From assembly GCF_900102925.1 (NCBI RefSeq), contig NZ_FNKI01000005.1, forward strand, positions 80,112-144,111: a stretch of 64,000 nucleotides of DNA, given 5' to 3'. The first letter of the stretch is position 1. Each line of letters begins with the position of its first letter. Source of the DNA: Flagellimonas zhangzhouensis (GTDB lineage Bacteria; Bacteroidota; Bacteroidia; Flavobacteriales; Flavobacteriaceae). The position numbers and the translations under genes were made by a program. Positions 46,248 to 56,445 of this stretch are shown here, piece after piece. The notes beneath the pieces were generated by a model. That model saw nothing but the letters and a program-made list of their open reading frames with translations, ran no database searches and was not told the DNA's origin.

Positions 46248-49200
46248 TTAAACAGCGGCCGTTTTTAATTGGGCATCCAATATCCCCTTTACCTCTGGTT
46301 TGCAACTTCCACAACCTAATCCTGCCCCAGTTTGGGTACAAAGGTTCTTAAAGTCTGAACATCCGCCTGCAATGGCATCTTTAAGATTCCCATCTCCCAC
46401 TTGACTACACGTACAGACCATTTTTCCCTTTAATGGTTCTCTGTTCGATGCGCCACGCAACAATTCATTTCGTTTTTCAGAAAGTTCAACACCCTCTTCA
46501 ATCAATCGCTTGAATTCCGCAAACTCATTTTTATCCCCCATTAAAATGGCACCCTTTAAGGTATCATCTTTAACGATGCATTTTTTATAGAAACGCTGGC
46601 TCACATCCATCAAAATAATCTCCTCGTAAGTAGAATCATTTTGAGGTGCATTGACCATTCCGATACTGCACAGATCCAGATTCTCAAACTTTAAAATATT
46701 CATGAGTACCGATCCTGAATATGTACTTCCCAAATCGCCTAAAATATAGTTGGCTGCAATATCGGCCTGTTGTTCTGCTGCTGAAGTAATTCCGAAAAGT
46801 GAATTATCAAATTCAGCAATCTCACCCAAGGCAAAAATGGATGCATCACTCGTTTTTAAATAAGGATCTACCAAAACACCTCGCTTAGTTTTTAGTCCAG
46901 CATCAATGGCCAAATTAATATTAGGGCGTGTGCCAATGGCATACACAATGGCGTTGCAATTGAGCGTTCTTCCCGTTTTTAGGTTCACCAATAAATTATG
47001 GGGTGAATCCTTATCTTCAAAAACGGTACTCACCTCGTTATCAAAGTACAATTGAATTCCCCGTTCCAAAACATCCTCAGCCAACAAACGACTCGAAATA
47101 GGGTCTAACTGGCGCTCCATCAGTCGTGGTGAACGTTGAATGATGCTGATATTTATATCTATCTTTTTTAATGCAGCGGCCAATTCCAATCCCAATAATC
47201 CCCCACCAATAATCACCACATGTTGCTCATTTACTGGAAGATTGGTCTTGGTCAAATATTCTTTGAGTCGGTCGGCATCGCCACGTTCCCGCATGGTAAA
47301 TCTACCAGGTAGGTCCATGCGAACATCAGGCGGTACAAAAGCACGACTGCCAGTTGCCAGAATCAACAAATCATAATCATGTGAAACACCATTATCATCA
47401 ATTACCTGTTTGGCTTCTTTATCAATTTTTTGAATCCCATTATTGGCGAAAAGCTCCACTTTGAGTTTTTCCAATTCACCCTCCTTTAATTTTTGTAGAG
47501 CTTCCCAACCAAGGTCATTATTGACATATTCAGGCAACAAAACACGATTGTAAAATGGATGTTCTTCTTTAGAGAATACTTTGATCGTATCGCCCCAATT
47601 CTTTTCTCGGTAGGATTGCACAAAACGATAGGCTGCTGCACCAGCACCTACGACTACAATTTTCTCAAAAGGTTTTCGATATTTTTCTACTTGAACTGCA
47701 CAATACTTAAAATCGGGCTCCTTGGAAATTGGATCTACAATATTATTGGTCAAGTTGTTGGCCCTACTGAAGTCATTATTGAGGATTTTACCCCAATGCA
47801 TAGGCAAAAACACAACGCCCTCCCGAATATCATAATTGATTTTAAGCTTGACCCTAACACTTCCACGTCTACTTTTTACGGTCACCACATCCCCTTCCTT
47901 AAAGCCCCTTATATAGGCATCTATTTTGTTCATTTCCAAAAAAGGTGCGGGAATATGGGTAGTCAAGCGTTTTACTTTTCCTGTTTTTGTTCGGGTGTGC
48001 CATTGATCACGCACCCTACCTGTGTTCAGAATTAAAGGAAACTCTGGGCTGGTTGTTTCGGATTTGTTGTAAAGATTTCTTGGCGCGTTGAAATGTGCTT
48101 TTCCATCAGAAGTAAAATAATTTTGATCTTGGAACAATCTGGGTGTCCCTTTATGGTCTGGTGATGGAACAGGCCATTGAAAGCTCCCTTCCGTCTTCAA
48201 TCTTTCATAGGAAAGTCCCGAAATGTCAATAGTTGTTCCTTTGGTCATCAAACAATACTCATCATACACTTGGGAAGCATTGGTATAATCAAAGCCATGG
48301 AAACCCATTTCTTGGGCAAAACGCCATAAAATTTCCACATCGGGCAACGCCTCACCTGGGGCGTCAATAACTTTGGGCAAATAACTGATTCTTCGCTCCG
48401 AATTCGTCATGGTTCCCTCTTTCTCCAACCAACCTGCTGCTGGAAGCAACAAATCTGCATATTTAGTGGTCTCCGAATTATGGGAAATATCCTGTACAAT
48501 AACAAAATTCGCCTTTTCAAGCGCTTTTTCGATTTGTTTGGCGTTGGGCATGCTCACAATAGGGTTGGTACAAACGATCCAAACCGCTTTCATTTTTCCC
48601 GATTCCAGCGCGTCGAACATTTCGGTGGCCGTGTATCCAGGTTCCCCATGAATTTCTGTACTTCCCCAAAATTCCTGAACTTCCTTTCGATGTTTGGGAT
48701 TGCCCAAATCACGATGCGCAGCCAGCAAACTGGCCATTCCCCCTACTTCCCTACCCCCCATGGCATTAGGTTGTCCTGTGAGTGAAAAAGGTCCTGACCC
48801 TGGTTTTCCAATTTGTCCAGTTAGCAAGGAAAGGTTTAAAAGCGAAACATTTTTGTCTACCCCAATTACACTCTGGTTGAGCCCCATGGTCCACATACTG
48901 ATGAACCCCTTGGCATCTGAAATCATTTTGGCGGCCAATCGAATTTCATCTGCAGAAATCCCGCACTTTTCTGCAGCTTGACGAATGGTGAGTTCAAACG
49001 CAGTTTGCTTAACAGCCTCAAAATTGGAAGTATGTTTTTGAATAAAGGATTTATCTATTTTCTTCTTTTCAATCAACCATCTGGCCATGGCATTGAAAAG
49101 AATCACATCCGTACCTGGTAAAATCTGTAAGTGTAGGTCTGCCAAGGCACAAGACTGCGTTTTTCGAGGATCCACCACAATGATCTTTACATTTGGATTT

Positions 49201-49781
49201 TCCTCTTTATGCTTTTCAATTCTTCTAAACAAAATAGGATGACACCAAGCTGGATTGGCTCCTGCTATCAAAAAACAATCTGCCAACTCAATATCAGCAT
49301 ACGAAATAGGAACTGCGTCATTACCAACTGTTTTTTTATATCCTACCACAGCCGAACTCATGCACAAACGAGAGTTGGTATCTATATTATTTGTGCCCAA
49401 AAAGCCTTTGGTCAATTTATTGGCCAAATAATATTCTTCAGTAAGACATTGCCCAGAAACATAAAAACCAACACTATTAGGTCCATGTTTTTCAATTATA
49501 CTTTTAAAGACTGCTGCTGCCCGCTTAAAGGCTATATCCCAAGTAACGCGCTGCATGGGGTGATTTCTACTCCACCGCATTTCTGGATAAAGAATCCTAT
49601 CTGATGTGTCCTGAGCAACATAATTCAAGGTTTTTCCCTTGGTACATAGCATGCCTTTGTTTACAGGATATAACTCGTTACCCGTAACTGAAAGCACTCC
49701 TTTGGCATCCTTTTTTACGGTAATGCCACAACCTACTCCACAATAGGAACAAATAGAATCGAATGTATCCTTCTTTTGCAT
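46248..49781 (-). CDS. Assimilatory nitrate reductase fused to FAD-reductase and BFD [2Fe-2S] domains
   Basis: A 1177-residue fusion. The N-terminus has the [4Fe-4S] motif 'CSYCGVGCGI' with Cys 46 in 'GMLCTKG'. The molybdopterin domain runs to about 690 with the Mo-ligand Cys in 'NSRLCMSSAVVG' (Cys 140). A FAD/NAD(P)-dependent reductase begins at 'KIVVVGAGAAAYRF' (about 705) with 'LLILATGSRAFVPP' and 'GGGLLGLELAAAL'. A BFD-type [2Fe-2S] domain closes the protein (Cys 1123, 1125, 1157 and 1160). It reduces nitrate to nitrite in the cytoplasm. In Klebsiella the catalytic and flavin parts are separate NasA and NasB proteins; here one polypeptide carries both. Confidence 0.93.
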   Translation of the reverse strand: MQKKDTFDSICSYCGVGCGITVKKDAKGVLSVTGNELYPVNKGMLCTKGKTLNYVAQDTSDRILYPEMRWSRNHPMQRVTWDIAFKRAAAVFKSIIEKHGPNSVGFYVSGQCLTEEYYLANKLTKGFLGTNNIDTNSRLCMSSAVVGYKKTVGNDAVPISYADIELADCFLIAGANPAWCHPILFRRIEKHKEENPNVKIIVVDPRKTQSCALADLHLQILPGTDVILFNAMARWLIEKKKIDKSFIQKHTSNFEAVKQTAFELTIRQAAEKCGISADEIRLAAKMISDAKGFISMWTMGLNQSVIGVDKNVSLLNLSLLTGQIGKPGSGPFSLTGQPNAMGGREVGGMASLLAAHRDLGNPKHRKEVQEFWGSTEIHGEPGYTATEMFDALESGKMKAVWIVCTNPIVSMPNAKQIEKALEKANFVIVQDISHNSETTKYADLLLPAAGWLEKEGTMTNSERRISYLPKVIDAPGEALPDVEILWRFAQEMGFHGFDYTNASQVYDEYCLMTKGTTIDISGLSYERLKTEGSFQWPVPSPDHKGTPRLFQDQNYFTSDGKAHFNAPRNLYNKSETTSPEFPLILNTGRVRDQWHTRTKTGKVKRLTTHIPAPFLEMNKIDAYIRGFKEGDVVTVKSRRGSVRVKLKINYDIREGVVFLPMHWGKILNNDFSRANNLTNNIVDPISKEPDFKYCAVQVEKYRKPFEKIVVVGAGAAAYRFVQSYREKNWGDTIKVFSKEEHPFYNRVLLPEYVNNDLGWEALQKLKEGELEKLKVELFANNGIQKIDKEAKQVIDDNGVSHDYDLLILATGSRAFVPPDVRMDLPGRFTMRERGDADRLKEYLTKTNLPVNEQHVVIIGGGLLGLELAAALKKIDINISIIQRSPRLMERQLDPISSRLLAEDVLERGIQLYFDNEVSTVFEDKDSPHNLLVNLKTGRTLNCNAIVYAIGTRPNINLAIDAGLKTKRGVLVDPYLKTSDASIFALGEIAEFDNSLFGITSAAEQQADIAANYILGDLGSTYSGSVLMNILKFENLDLCSIGMVNAPQNDSTYEEIILMDVSQRFYKKCIVKDDTLKGAILMGDKNEFAEFKRLIEEGVELSEKRNELLRGASNREPLKGKMVCTCSQVGDGNLKDAIAGGCSDFKNLCTQTGAGLGCGSCKPEVKGILDAQLKTAAV

Positions 49782-49810
49782 GAAAGGAGATTTTTATATT
49801 CCTGATTTTC

Positions 49811-49853
49811 CAATAATTAAAAATATAAAAATACGTATAAATACGTAGTATAA
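49811..49853 (-). promoter_or_regulatory. nas control region with duplicated TACGTA motif
   Basis: TACGTA occurs twice, at 49832-49837 and 49842-49847, ten bp apart. GTATAAATACGTA (49835-49847) is shared exactly with the nrtA upstream region on the opposite strand. A -10-like AATTATTG on the minus strand (49811-49818) lies between the motif and the nas start codon. The regulator gene at 49921 is immediately upstream. Confidence 0.5.
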
Positions 49854-49920
49854 ATTTGGCAAAAGTGTGTCAAAAAATTGAAGTTTTGGTAATAATTACT
49901 GGCGAATGCCGAAGAAATGC

Positions 49921-50607
49921 CTAAACCAGGTTAAACTGCTGTGCTTTTTTGGAAAGATCTATAAGATTTTTGACCTCCATTTTCTTCATTAAATTGAAGC
50001 GATGGGTGTCTATCGTTCGCTTGCTATTGTTTAGTTTTTCGGAGATTTCCTTACTTGTATATCCTGCCAAAATCAATTCCAACACCTGAAGTTCACGATT
50101 GGTCAAATCAAATGGATTTTCTTTGGCTTTGGATTCGGAAGCATTTTCCGTAGTTGTTGTGGATTTGAAAAGATTATTCACCAAAACATCGGAAATATCT
50201 CCGCTAAAATATTTACCACCTTCATGCACCACGTGAATCGCTTTTACAAATTCTGACTTGCCCGTATCTTTCAACAAATAACCATTGGCGCCAGCCTGCA
50301 CCGATTTTAGAATATATTCCTCGGAGTCGTGCATGGAAAGAATAATGCATTTGGTCTTTAGCCCCCCCTTGGCATTTAAACGTTCAACCGTTTCAATACC
50401 ACCTAATTCGGGCATACGGATATCAATAATCAAAATGTTTGGGGATTTTTCACCGACCATTTCAATGGCCTCGAGACCATTGGAAACCTCACCGATTACG
50501 TCTAGGTCCTCTTCTTCTTCCAACAAAGCCCGAATCCCATCCCTCACCAAGGAATGGTCATCTGCCAAGACAATGGTTATCGTTTTGTTTAGCTTCGAAT
50601 CGTGCAT
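49921..50607 (-). CDS. NarL/FixJ-family response regulator
   Basis: A 228-residue two-domain regulator. The receiver domain (about 10-125) has acidic pocket 'VLADDHSLVRDG', phospho-acceptor Asp 62 in 'ILIIDIRMPELGG', 'ILSMHDSEEYI' and Lys in 'GYLLKDTGKSE'. The LuxR-type HTH is at about 168-220 ('LTNRELQVLELILAGYTSKEI'). It lies upstream of nas on the same strand. The only histidine kinase in view is the NarX-like one at 60885-62738, so these two are probably partners that control nitrate genes. Confidence 0.92.
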   Translation of the reverse strand: MHDSKLNKTITIVLADDHSLVRDGIRALLEEEEDLDVIGEVSNGLEAIEMVGEKSPNILIIDIRMPELGGIETVERLNAKGGLKTKCIILSMHDSEEYILKSVQAGANGYLLKDTGKSEFVKAIHVVHEGGKYFSGDISDVLVNNLFKSTTTTENASESKAKENPFDLTNRELQVLELILAGYTSKEISEKLNNSKRTIDTHRFNLMKKMEVKNLIDLSKKAQQFNLV

Positions 50608-50656
50608 GAAACAAAAATAAATGAATTATCTAAATATGAAATCACTTTACTACAAC

Positions 50657-50693
50657 AAAAAGGGCTGTATCCAAACTAAAATGGAACAGCCCC
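50657..50693 (-). terminator. Terminator after the porin gene
   Basis: AGGGCTGT (50661-50668) and ACAGCCC (50686-50692) form a stem that is followed by TTTTT when read on the minus strand. It ends the nrt/porin transcript before the response-regulator gene. Confidence 0.78.
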
Positions 50694-50717
50694 TTAAACA
50701 CTAACCAACTTAATATC

Positions 50718-52004
50718 TTAATCCGCCTTTGCCGTGCTAAAAAATTTAGGTTTGATGATCAACATGGCCCATGCCCAGTTTTGGGTACCTGCTGCAACAT
50801 CTTCTGCAACTCCTTTGAGTTCGTACATTCCATCTGCGGCAAACATGTGGGAATATCCAATTTTAAGGGAATACCCATTAAACCCTTGGGTAAAGACCAA
50901 ATCAACTTCGGTGCCCAATGCATTTTCACCACTTGGCAAATCTTGCTCCCCTTTAAAGTTCAACACCTTGGCCAATAGGCTGGATTTCTCTCCCAATTTG
51001 AAATTGGCACTGGCATGGATATCGAACAATCCGATTGAATTGGCATGGTTGCCCACGTAGAAATAATCCATAAAACCATTGAACTTATGGTTGGTTCCGT
51101 ACAATGGGAAAAATGCACCAGTCTCCCCTGCTGTCTGACCATCATTTCCACTGATGATTTCAATTCCAGCACCCAATCCAATCGCATTTGAAGCTTTATA
51201 AGTAGCGTCCAATCCAACCAAATAAGCACCTTTTACATCCAATTCGCCTTGTCGCTCCCCTGTTTGAAGAAATGCATTGGCAGCTAGCCCAAAACTTCCT
51301 TTGTTAAAGGTTAAGTGGGTTCCCAAGGTTTGTAAATTGCTCAACCCATCAGCATTGCTTTGGTCATCAAAATTTTGGAATCCATTGTTCATCAACACCA
51401 CACTTGCCCCAAAACTTTCCCATTTCTGTTTTAAATACAGCATTTGCATGGTCTTGTAGCTGAAAAATCCAGTGGTATTGTATGCATTGCCCACCGACTG
51501 AAATCCTGTTGGATTGTCAAAATCTTGATTGTAGGCAAAAGCAAAATCCAAAATGAAATTATCTTTTGCGTATTTAATCAATGCGGCATCGTGGTTTCTT
51601 CCTTGTTGCGCCCAATCCAAGCCACCAAGAATACGTTGATCATCATAAGAAAGTACTTGTCTTCCCAATTTGGTGGACCACCCTGAACCCAAATTCAATT
51701 GTGCCCAAGCTTCAAAAACGGCAAAGGAATCATTTTGATCATCTGGTAAAATCTGACGGTTCTCCCCCCAGACCATCACATCTTGAATGCTTAAATAGAA
51801 CTTGTATTTTTCAGTTTGATAGGCAGCGTTCAAACGAGCTCTCGTAGAGATTGCAAAACCTGGATCTGCTGCATCAGGAATAAGGCTTCCGAATCCATTT
51901 CTATATTCAGTTCTTGGTCTAAACTGACCATCCAAAGTAAATTGGGCTTGCGCTCCAATAAGGCATAGCAATAGCATGCCAACGGTTAATATTAGCTTTT
52001 TCAT
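50718..52004 (-). CDS. Outer-membrane channel, alginate-export (AlgE-like) family
   Basis: A 428-residue protein with a signal peptide ending 'LIGAQAQ' and an 18-strand-type barrel pattern. The family signatures are 'FRPRTEYRNGFG', 'STRARLNAAYQ', 'EAWAQLNLGSGWSTKLGRQVLSYDDQRILG' and a C-terminal barrel end 'WAMLIIKPKFFSTA'. In spite of the family name, members are general anion or substrate channels. As the last gene of the nitrate ABC operon it most likely lets nitrate cross the outer membrane; that is inference from position. Confidence 0.82.
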   Translation of the reverse strand: MKKLILTVGMLLLCLIGAQAQFTLDGQFRPRTEYRNGFGSLIPDAADPGFAISTRARLNAAYQTEKYKFYLSIQDVMVWGENRQILPDDQNDSFAVFEAWAQLNLGSGWSTKLGRQVLSYDDQRILGGLDWAQQGRNHDAALIKYAKDNFILDFAFAYNQDFDNPTGFQSVGNAYNTTGFFSYKTMQMLYLKQKWESFGASVVLMNNGFQNFDDQSNADGLSNLQTLGTHLTFNKGSFGLAANAFLQTGERQGELDVKGAYLVGLDATYKASNAIGLGAGIEIISGNDGQTAGETGAFFPLYGTNHKFNGFMDYFYVGNHANSIGLFDIHASANFKLGEKSSLLAKVLNFKGEQDLPSGENALGTEVDLVFTQGFNGYSLKIGYSHMFAADGMYELKGVAEDVAAGTQNWAWAMLIIKPKFFSTAKAD

Positions 52005-52046
52005 TTTTTGAGATTTGTTAATAGGTTATTTAGAAAAAAGGAACTA

Positions 52047-52880
52047 TCAATGCTCCAAAAAGTCAATAAGGTGTTTTCTGTATTTGTAATAATCGTCGTG
52101 TTCCAAAACCGATTTTCGAGTTCGTGGCCGTTCAAAATCTATGGATAGCACATCGCCAATTTTTGCTCTGGGTCCACTGGTCATCATCACCACTCTATCT
52201 GCCAAAAAAATTGCTTCGTCCACATCATGGGTTATCATTACCGCAGTGATTTTTTCCTTGTTCCAGATTTCAATCAATATATCCTGAAGCTCCCCTCTTG
52301 TAAGTGAATCCAACATTCCAAAAGGTTCGTCCAATAGTAACACTTTGGGTTTTATGGCGAAAGCGCGGGCAATACCAACCCTTTGTTGCATTCCTTGGGA
52401 AAGTTCATTGGCTTTTTTGTGAAATGCACCCTCTAAACCCACTTTGTCCAAATAGTACATGGCTATATCTTTTCGTTGCGACTTGCTAGCATGGGGAAAT
52501 ACTTGGTTCACTCCCAACTTTACATTTTGTAAAGCCGTCATCCATGGCATTAAACTCGGGGCTTGAAAAATTACGCCACGGTCTGGTCCTGGTCCTTTGA
52601 TCGGGTTTCCCAAAACGGAAATTCTTCCGTCAGAAATGGGATTTAAACCAGCAATCATGGAAAGCATGGTGGTTTTTCCGCAACCTGAATGTCCAATAAT
52701 AGTCACAAATTCCTCCTTTAAAATTTGAAGATTCAAGTGCTCCAATACCACGTAATCTCCCTTTGGCGTTGGGTACACTTTTTTCAAGTCGTGCAAATCC
52801 AACATAATGTTGTCCGATGGGTACACTACCCCATTTTCGTGCCCTTGGGCCTGTTTTGATACTTCTACTACCATTTCCAT
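52047..52880 (-). CDS. Nitrate ABC transporter ATP-binding protein (NrtD/NrtC-like)
   Basis: A 277-residue ATPase read from the ATG at 52880; the frame opens at a TTG 12 bp earlier. Walker A is 'IIGHSGCGKTTM', the Q-loop region 'VIFQAPSLMPWMTAL', the signature 'ELSQGMQQRVGIARAFA', Walker B 'VLLLDEPFGMLD' and the H-loop 'MITHDVDEAI'. It is one of two distinct ATPase genes in this operon, as in NrtCD systems. It lacks the extra C-terminal NrtA-like regulatory domain of cyanobacterial NrtC. Confidence 0.92.
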   Translation of the reverse strand: MEMVVEVSKQAQGHENGVVYPSDNIMLDLHDLKKVYPTPKGDYVVLEHLNLQILKEEFVTIIGHSGCGKTTMLSMIAGLNPISDGRISVLGNPIKGPGPDRGVIFQAPSLMPWMTALQNVKLGVNQVFPHASKSQRKDIAMYYLDKVGLEGAFHKKANELSQGMQQRVGIARAFAIKPKVLLLDEPFGMLDSLTRGELQDILIEIWNKEKITAVMITHDVDEAIFLADRVVMMTSGPRAKIGDVLSIDFERPRTRKSVLEHDDYYKYRKHLIDFLEH

Positions 52881-52892
52881 AGGTTTTAACAA

Positions 52893-53732
52893 TTAGGCAA
52901 CAAAGCTTTTAGGTGTCAATTCTGGTAATTCGTATATTTTCTTAGAGGCTGATTTTCGCTCTTCCCCAATGCCCATCAAATATTCGATGATGGCGTTTCT
53001 GGTCTTTTTGTACTCCAAGTTATCGTTAAGCTCGGTCTTATCCCTAGGTCGTTCAATATTGATGTTGAACTCTGGTCCCAAGGTCGCATTTGGACCTGGT
53101 TTGAGTGGAATAATACGGTCTGCCATATAAATTCCCTCATCCACATCATTGGTGATCAACAATGCGGTGCGTTTATCCTTGCTCCAAATTTTTAGGATTT
53201 CATCCTGCAAATTTCCACGGGTCAATGCATCCAAAGCACCAAGTGGTTCATCCATGATGATCATTTCGGGATTCATGGCCAATGCCCGAGCTACGGATAC
53301 CCGTTGGCGCATTCCACCAGACAATTCCTTTGGTCTTTTGTTAATGGCTGGAGAAAGATTCACCATCGCTACATATTCCTCGACTCTTGCATTTATTTCC
53401 TTTTTACTTGCTTTGGGAAAAGCTTCTTTCACGGCCATGTGCACATTTTGCCCCACGGTCAACCACGGCAACAAGGAATAATTTTGAAAGATTACCCCTC
53501 TCTCATGACTGGTATCCACAACGGGCTCACCTTTAAAAAGCACTTCACCACTGGTCGGTTTTAAAAGTCCATTGATCAAGTTCACCAAGGTGGTTTTTCC
53601 ACTTCCTGTAAAACCAACAATTGCTACAAACTCCCCCTCTTCAATGGTCAAGTTAATGTTTGACAGTACCTCAGTGGCATTAGCTCCTCGACCATAGGTC
53701 ATGCTTACATTTTTAAGTTCCAAATAGGCCAT
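52893..53732 (-). CDS. Nitrate ABC transporter ATP-binding protein (NrtC/NrtD-like)
   Basis: A 279-residue ATPase read from the ATG at 53732, which follows the permease gene stop closely; the earlier in-frame start would overlap it. Walker A is '[15 protein letters not shown]', signature '[17 protein letters not shown]', Walker B '[12 protein letters not shown]'. The switch region has '[11 protein letters not shown]', where Asn replaces the usual His of the H-loop. The other ATPase (52047-52880) keeps His, so the pair is probably asymmetric. It lacks the NrtA-like tail. Confidence 0.92.
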   Translation of the reverse strand: MAYLELKNVSMTYGRGANATEVLSNINLTIEEGEFVAIVGFTGSGKTTLVNLINGLLKPTSGEVLFKGEPVVDTSHERGVIFQNYSLLPWLTVGQNVHMAVKEAFPKASKKEINARVEEYVAMVNLSPAINKRPKELSGGMRQRVSVARALAMNPEMIIMDEPLGALDALTRGNLQDEILKIWSKDKRTALLITNDVDEGIYMADRIIPLKPGPNATLGPEFNINIERPRDKTELNDNLEYKKTRNAIIEYLMGIGEERKSASKKIYELPELTPKSFVA

Positions 53733-53742
53733 AGCTACTGAT

Positions 53743-54852
53743 TTAAGCGGTTGCATTTTTATTGAAAGACACCATATTTTGAACAGTCAACATGATTCTG
53801 TCCAATAAGAATCCGATGATACCAATCACGAACATGGCCACAATAATCTTGGAGTTGGAATCGTTGGCTCCATTCTGGAATTCTTCCCAAACAAAGGATC
53901 CCAATCCTGGGCTTTGCGCCAAGAGTTCAATGGCGATCAAAACCATCCAGGCCACGGAAAGGGTAATGCGCAATCCTGTAAAAATTAGTGGTAATGAAGA
54001 TGGCAAAATCACCTTAAACACTTTTTGAATAGGTCCTAATTTGAGCACTTTAGCCACGTTTATATAGTCTTTGTCCACTGTGGCAACCCCCATGGCCGTG
54101 TTGACCAAAGTGGCCCACATGGCACACAGTCCCACACTGATAAAGGAGATGATAAAAGCACTATCAGATTCTGAATCCTTGGTCATCGTCTTCACGATCA
54201 TGAAAACCAAAAGCAACCAAACCACTGGGGAAACGGGCTTGAAAATCTGAATCAACCAATTGAAAGAGTTGCGCAACGTAGTGCTCAATCCGATAATTAC
54301 CCCCACAGGAACCGCAATAATCAATGCCAATAGAAATCCTGCAAAAACAGTTTTTAAACTGGTGAATATCTGATCCACAAAAGAAGGTCTTCCCGTATAC
54401 ACAATGGGAGCTTTTCCCTCAGCTTCACGTTTTGCATTCAATGCGGCTGTTTTTGCTTTAAATTCAGCTTTATCCGCACTAATTGCTTTGTGATCGGCAA
54501 TCAACGTATTGAACGATGTCCACACCTGTGCTGGCGATGGCAATGTATTGGGCTGACAACTCACATCTCCCGAAGCGATACAAGCAGCCATTTGATCGGC
54601 GGCCTCCTGACCTTGATCTGTAAGGGCTTTTTGAATTTTATAATCCGCCTCGATATTGTAAAGGGCTTTTGCACCAACATGCCACAAACCAACAAACAAT
54701 ATGATCGAAGCCAATGGAATCAACACTTTTCTCACCAAGGTCTTGCCATTCCATTTAGGCATGGCAGGGATCAATTTGATCACAAAATCCTTGACCATGG
54801 TTCCAAAATTCCCCTTTTCATCCTGCACTACTGTAACGCTTTGCTTCATCAT
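53743..54852 (-). CDS. Nitrate ABC transporter permease (NrtB-like)
   Basis: A 369-residue inner-membrane permease. The first span is at about 44-62. A hydrophilic insert of about 100 residues follows, containing two Cys ('[12 protein letters not shown]'). Five further spans carry the binding-protein-dependent transport signature near '[22 protein letters not shown]'. The insert would lie in the periplasm and could contact the binding protein or form a disulfide. It lies between the binding-protein gene and the ATPase genes in one operon. Confidence 0.9.
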   Translation of the reverse strand: MMKQSVTVVQDEKGNFGTMVKDFVIKLIPAMPKWNGKTLVRKVLIPLASIILFVGLWHVGAKALYNIEADYKIQKALTDQGQEAADQMAACIASGDVSCQPNTLPSPAQVWTSFNTLIADHKAISADKAEFKAKTAALNAKREAEGKAPIVYTGRPSFVDQIFTSLKTVFAGFLLALIIAVPVGVIIGLSTTLRNSFNWLIQIFKPVSPVVWLLLVFMIVKTMTKDSESDSAFIISFISVGLCAMWATLVNTAMGVATVDKDYINVAKVLKLGPIQKVFKVILPSSLPLIFTGLRITLSVAWMVLIAIELLAQSPGLGSFVWEEFQNGANDSNSKIIVAMFVIGIIGFLLDRIMLTVQNMVSFNKNATA

Positions 54853-54861
54853 TTTTAAGAT

Positions 54862-56250
54862 TTACAAGGATGAGTCATCCTCTTTGTTTCCAATTTTAAA
54901 ACTGTTGATATACCCAATTGGGTCTTTTGCATCATACGTTTTACCATCGATAAAATCGGTTGTTGCTGGCTTGTATCCGTCAGTAGCTGGAATATCCCCC
55001 GCAGAAAGATGCCCCTCGGTCACTAAAGCATCCGCAGCCTTTTTCCAGATGTCAGGACGGTAAATATCCTTTATGGTCTCATCGTACCATGCAGCAGGTT
55101 TTGATTCTGGAATTTGACCCCATCTTCTCATTTGGGTCAAGAACCAAATACCATCGGAATAGAAAGGATAGGTTGCATTGTATTTAAAGAATACATTAAA
55201 GTCTGGCATGGAACGCTTGTCCCCTTTTTCAAATTCAAAGGTTCCTGTCATGGAGTTGGCAAGTACCACTTCATCAGCACCCACATATTGAGGCATGGAT
55301 AATATTTTAACTGCTTCTGCTCTATTTCCAGGCTCATCCAACCATTTTCCTGCTCTTATTAATGCTTTTGTTACTGCAATTGCCGTATTTGGATTTTCCT
55401 CCACAAACTTCTTGGTCATCACAAATACCTTTTCAGGATTGTTTTTCCAGATATCATAATTGGTGGTTACAGGTACACCGATTCCTTTGAAAACCGCTTG
55501 CTGGTTCCATGGCTCGCCCACACAGTACCCATAAATGGTACCTGCTTCCAAAGTGGCTGGCATTTGTGGCGGTGGAGTTACAGAAAGCAATACTTCTGCA
55601 TCAATTTGCCCTTGCACATTATCAGCGGTATACAATCCTGGGTGGATTCCTGCTGCAGCCAACCAATAACGAATTTCATAGTTATGGGTAGATACAGGGA
55701 ACACCATGCCCATTTTAAAGGGTTTTCCACTGTTTTTGTATTCAGAGATCACAGGTTTTAAAGCATCCGCTTTAATAGGATGAACTGGTTTTCCATCATC
55801 CCCAGTAGGTACATTGGGTTTCATTTTTGACCAAACATCGTTGGAAACCGTGATTCCATTTCCATTTAAATCCATGGAGAAAGGGGTTACCAATTCTGCT
55901 TGACGTCCAAAACCTGCTCCAGCCGCGATGGGTTGACCCGCCAACATGTGTGAACCATCCAATTGTCCATCGATTACCCTATCCAACACATTTTTCCAGT
56001 TGGACTGTGCCTCTACCGAAACAAAAAGACCCTCATCTTCAAAGAATCCTTTTTCCTTAGCAATGGCCAAAGGTGCCATATCCGTCAATTTGATAAAACC
56101 AAAAGTCAATTGTGGTTTCTCAATTTCCAATGCTGGGGCTGTATCCATTGCCTGGGCAACATCCCCCGCTGTTTTTTCTTTCTTTCCTCCACAAGCAACC
56201 AAAGCTGCTAATAATAGAAGACTAGAAAATTTTGTAATGTTTGTTTTCAT
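54862..56250 (-). CDS. Nitrate ABC transporter substrate-binding lipoprotein (NrtA-like)
   Basis: A 462-residue protein with a lipoprotein signal '[11 protein letters not shown]' (Cys about 20). NrtA-family features include '[20 protein letters not shown]', '[22 protein letters not shown]' and '[20 protein letters not shown]'. It binds nitrate or nitrite and delivers it to the NrtB permease. It is the first gene of the operon nrtA-nrtB-ATPase-ATPase-porin and has a TACGTA-centred palindrome upstream. It is tethered to a membrane by lipid rather than free in the periplasm. Confidence 0.93.
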   Translation of the reverse strand: MKTNITKFSSLLLLAALVACGGKKEKTAGDVAQAMDTAPALEIEKPQLTFGFIKLTDMAPLAIAKEKGFFEDEGLFVSVEAQSNWKNVLDRVIDGQLDGSHMLAGQPIAAGAGFGRQAELVTPFSMDLNGNGITVSNDVWSKMKPNVPTGDDGKPVHPIKADALKPVISEYKNSGKPFKMGMVFPVSTHNYEIRYWLAAAGIHPGLYTADNVQGQIDAEVLLSVTPPPQMPATLEAGTIYGYCVGEPWNQQAVFKGIGVPVTTNYDIWKNNPEKVFVMTKKFVEENPNTAIAVTKALIRAGKWLDEPGNRAEAVKILSMPQYVGADEVVLANSMTGTFEFEKGDKRSMPDFNVFFKYNATYPFYSDGIWFLTQMRRWGQIPESKPAAWYDETIKDIYRPDIWKKAADALVTEGHLSAGDIPATDGYKPATTDFIDGKTYDAKDPIGYINSFKIGNKEDDSSL

Positions 56251-56289
56251 AAAGCGGTACTTTTATAATGGTTATCATCAATTACAGGG

Positions 56290-56340
56290 TAAAACTACGT
56301 ATTGTTTTTTATTTACCTAGGTATATTTACGTATTTATAC
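56290..56340 (-). promoter_or_regulatory. nrtA control region with TACGTA palindrome
   Basis: GTATATTTACGTATTTATAC (56321-56340) is an imperfect palindrome, GTATA-N2-TACGTA-N2-TATAC. Its minus-strand half is identical over 13 bases to the nas site. A -10-like TAGTTTTA on the minus strand (56290-56297) lies downstream, and a second TACGTA overlaps it at 56296-56301. Confidence 0.55.
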
Positions 56341-56445
56341 TGATTTTCAATGAGATTTGTGAAATTGAATTTTTGAAAAAGGTCAAATTGAGGAATACTT
56401 AAAATTTCTAGGCTCTGATCTAGATATCCTCGATCAGGATTAAAA

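Noticed and set aside
46248..49781. Respiratory or periplasmic nitrate reductase (Nar or Nap)
   Set aside because: There is no Tat leader, no NarH/NarI or NapB partner, and there are fused FAD and BFD domains typical of assimilatory enzymes.
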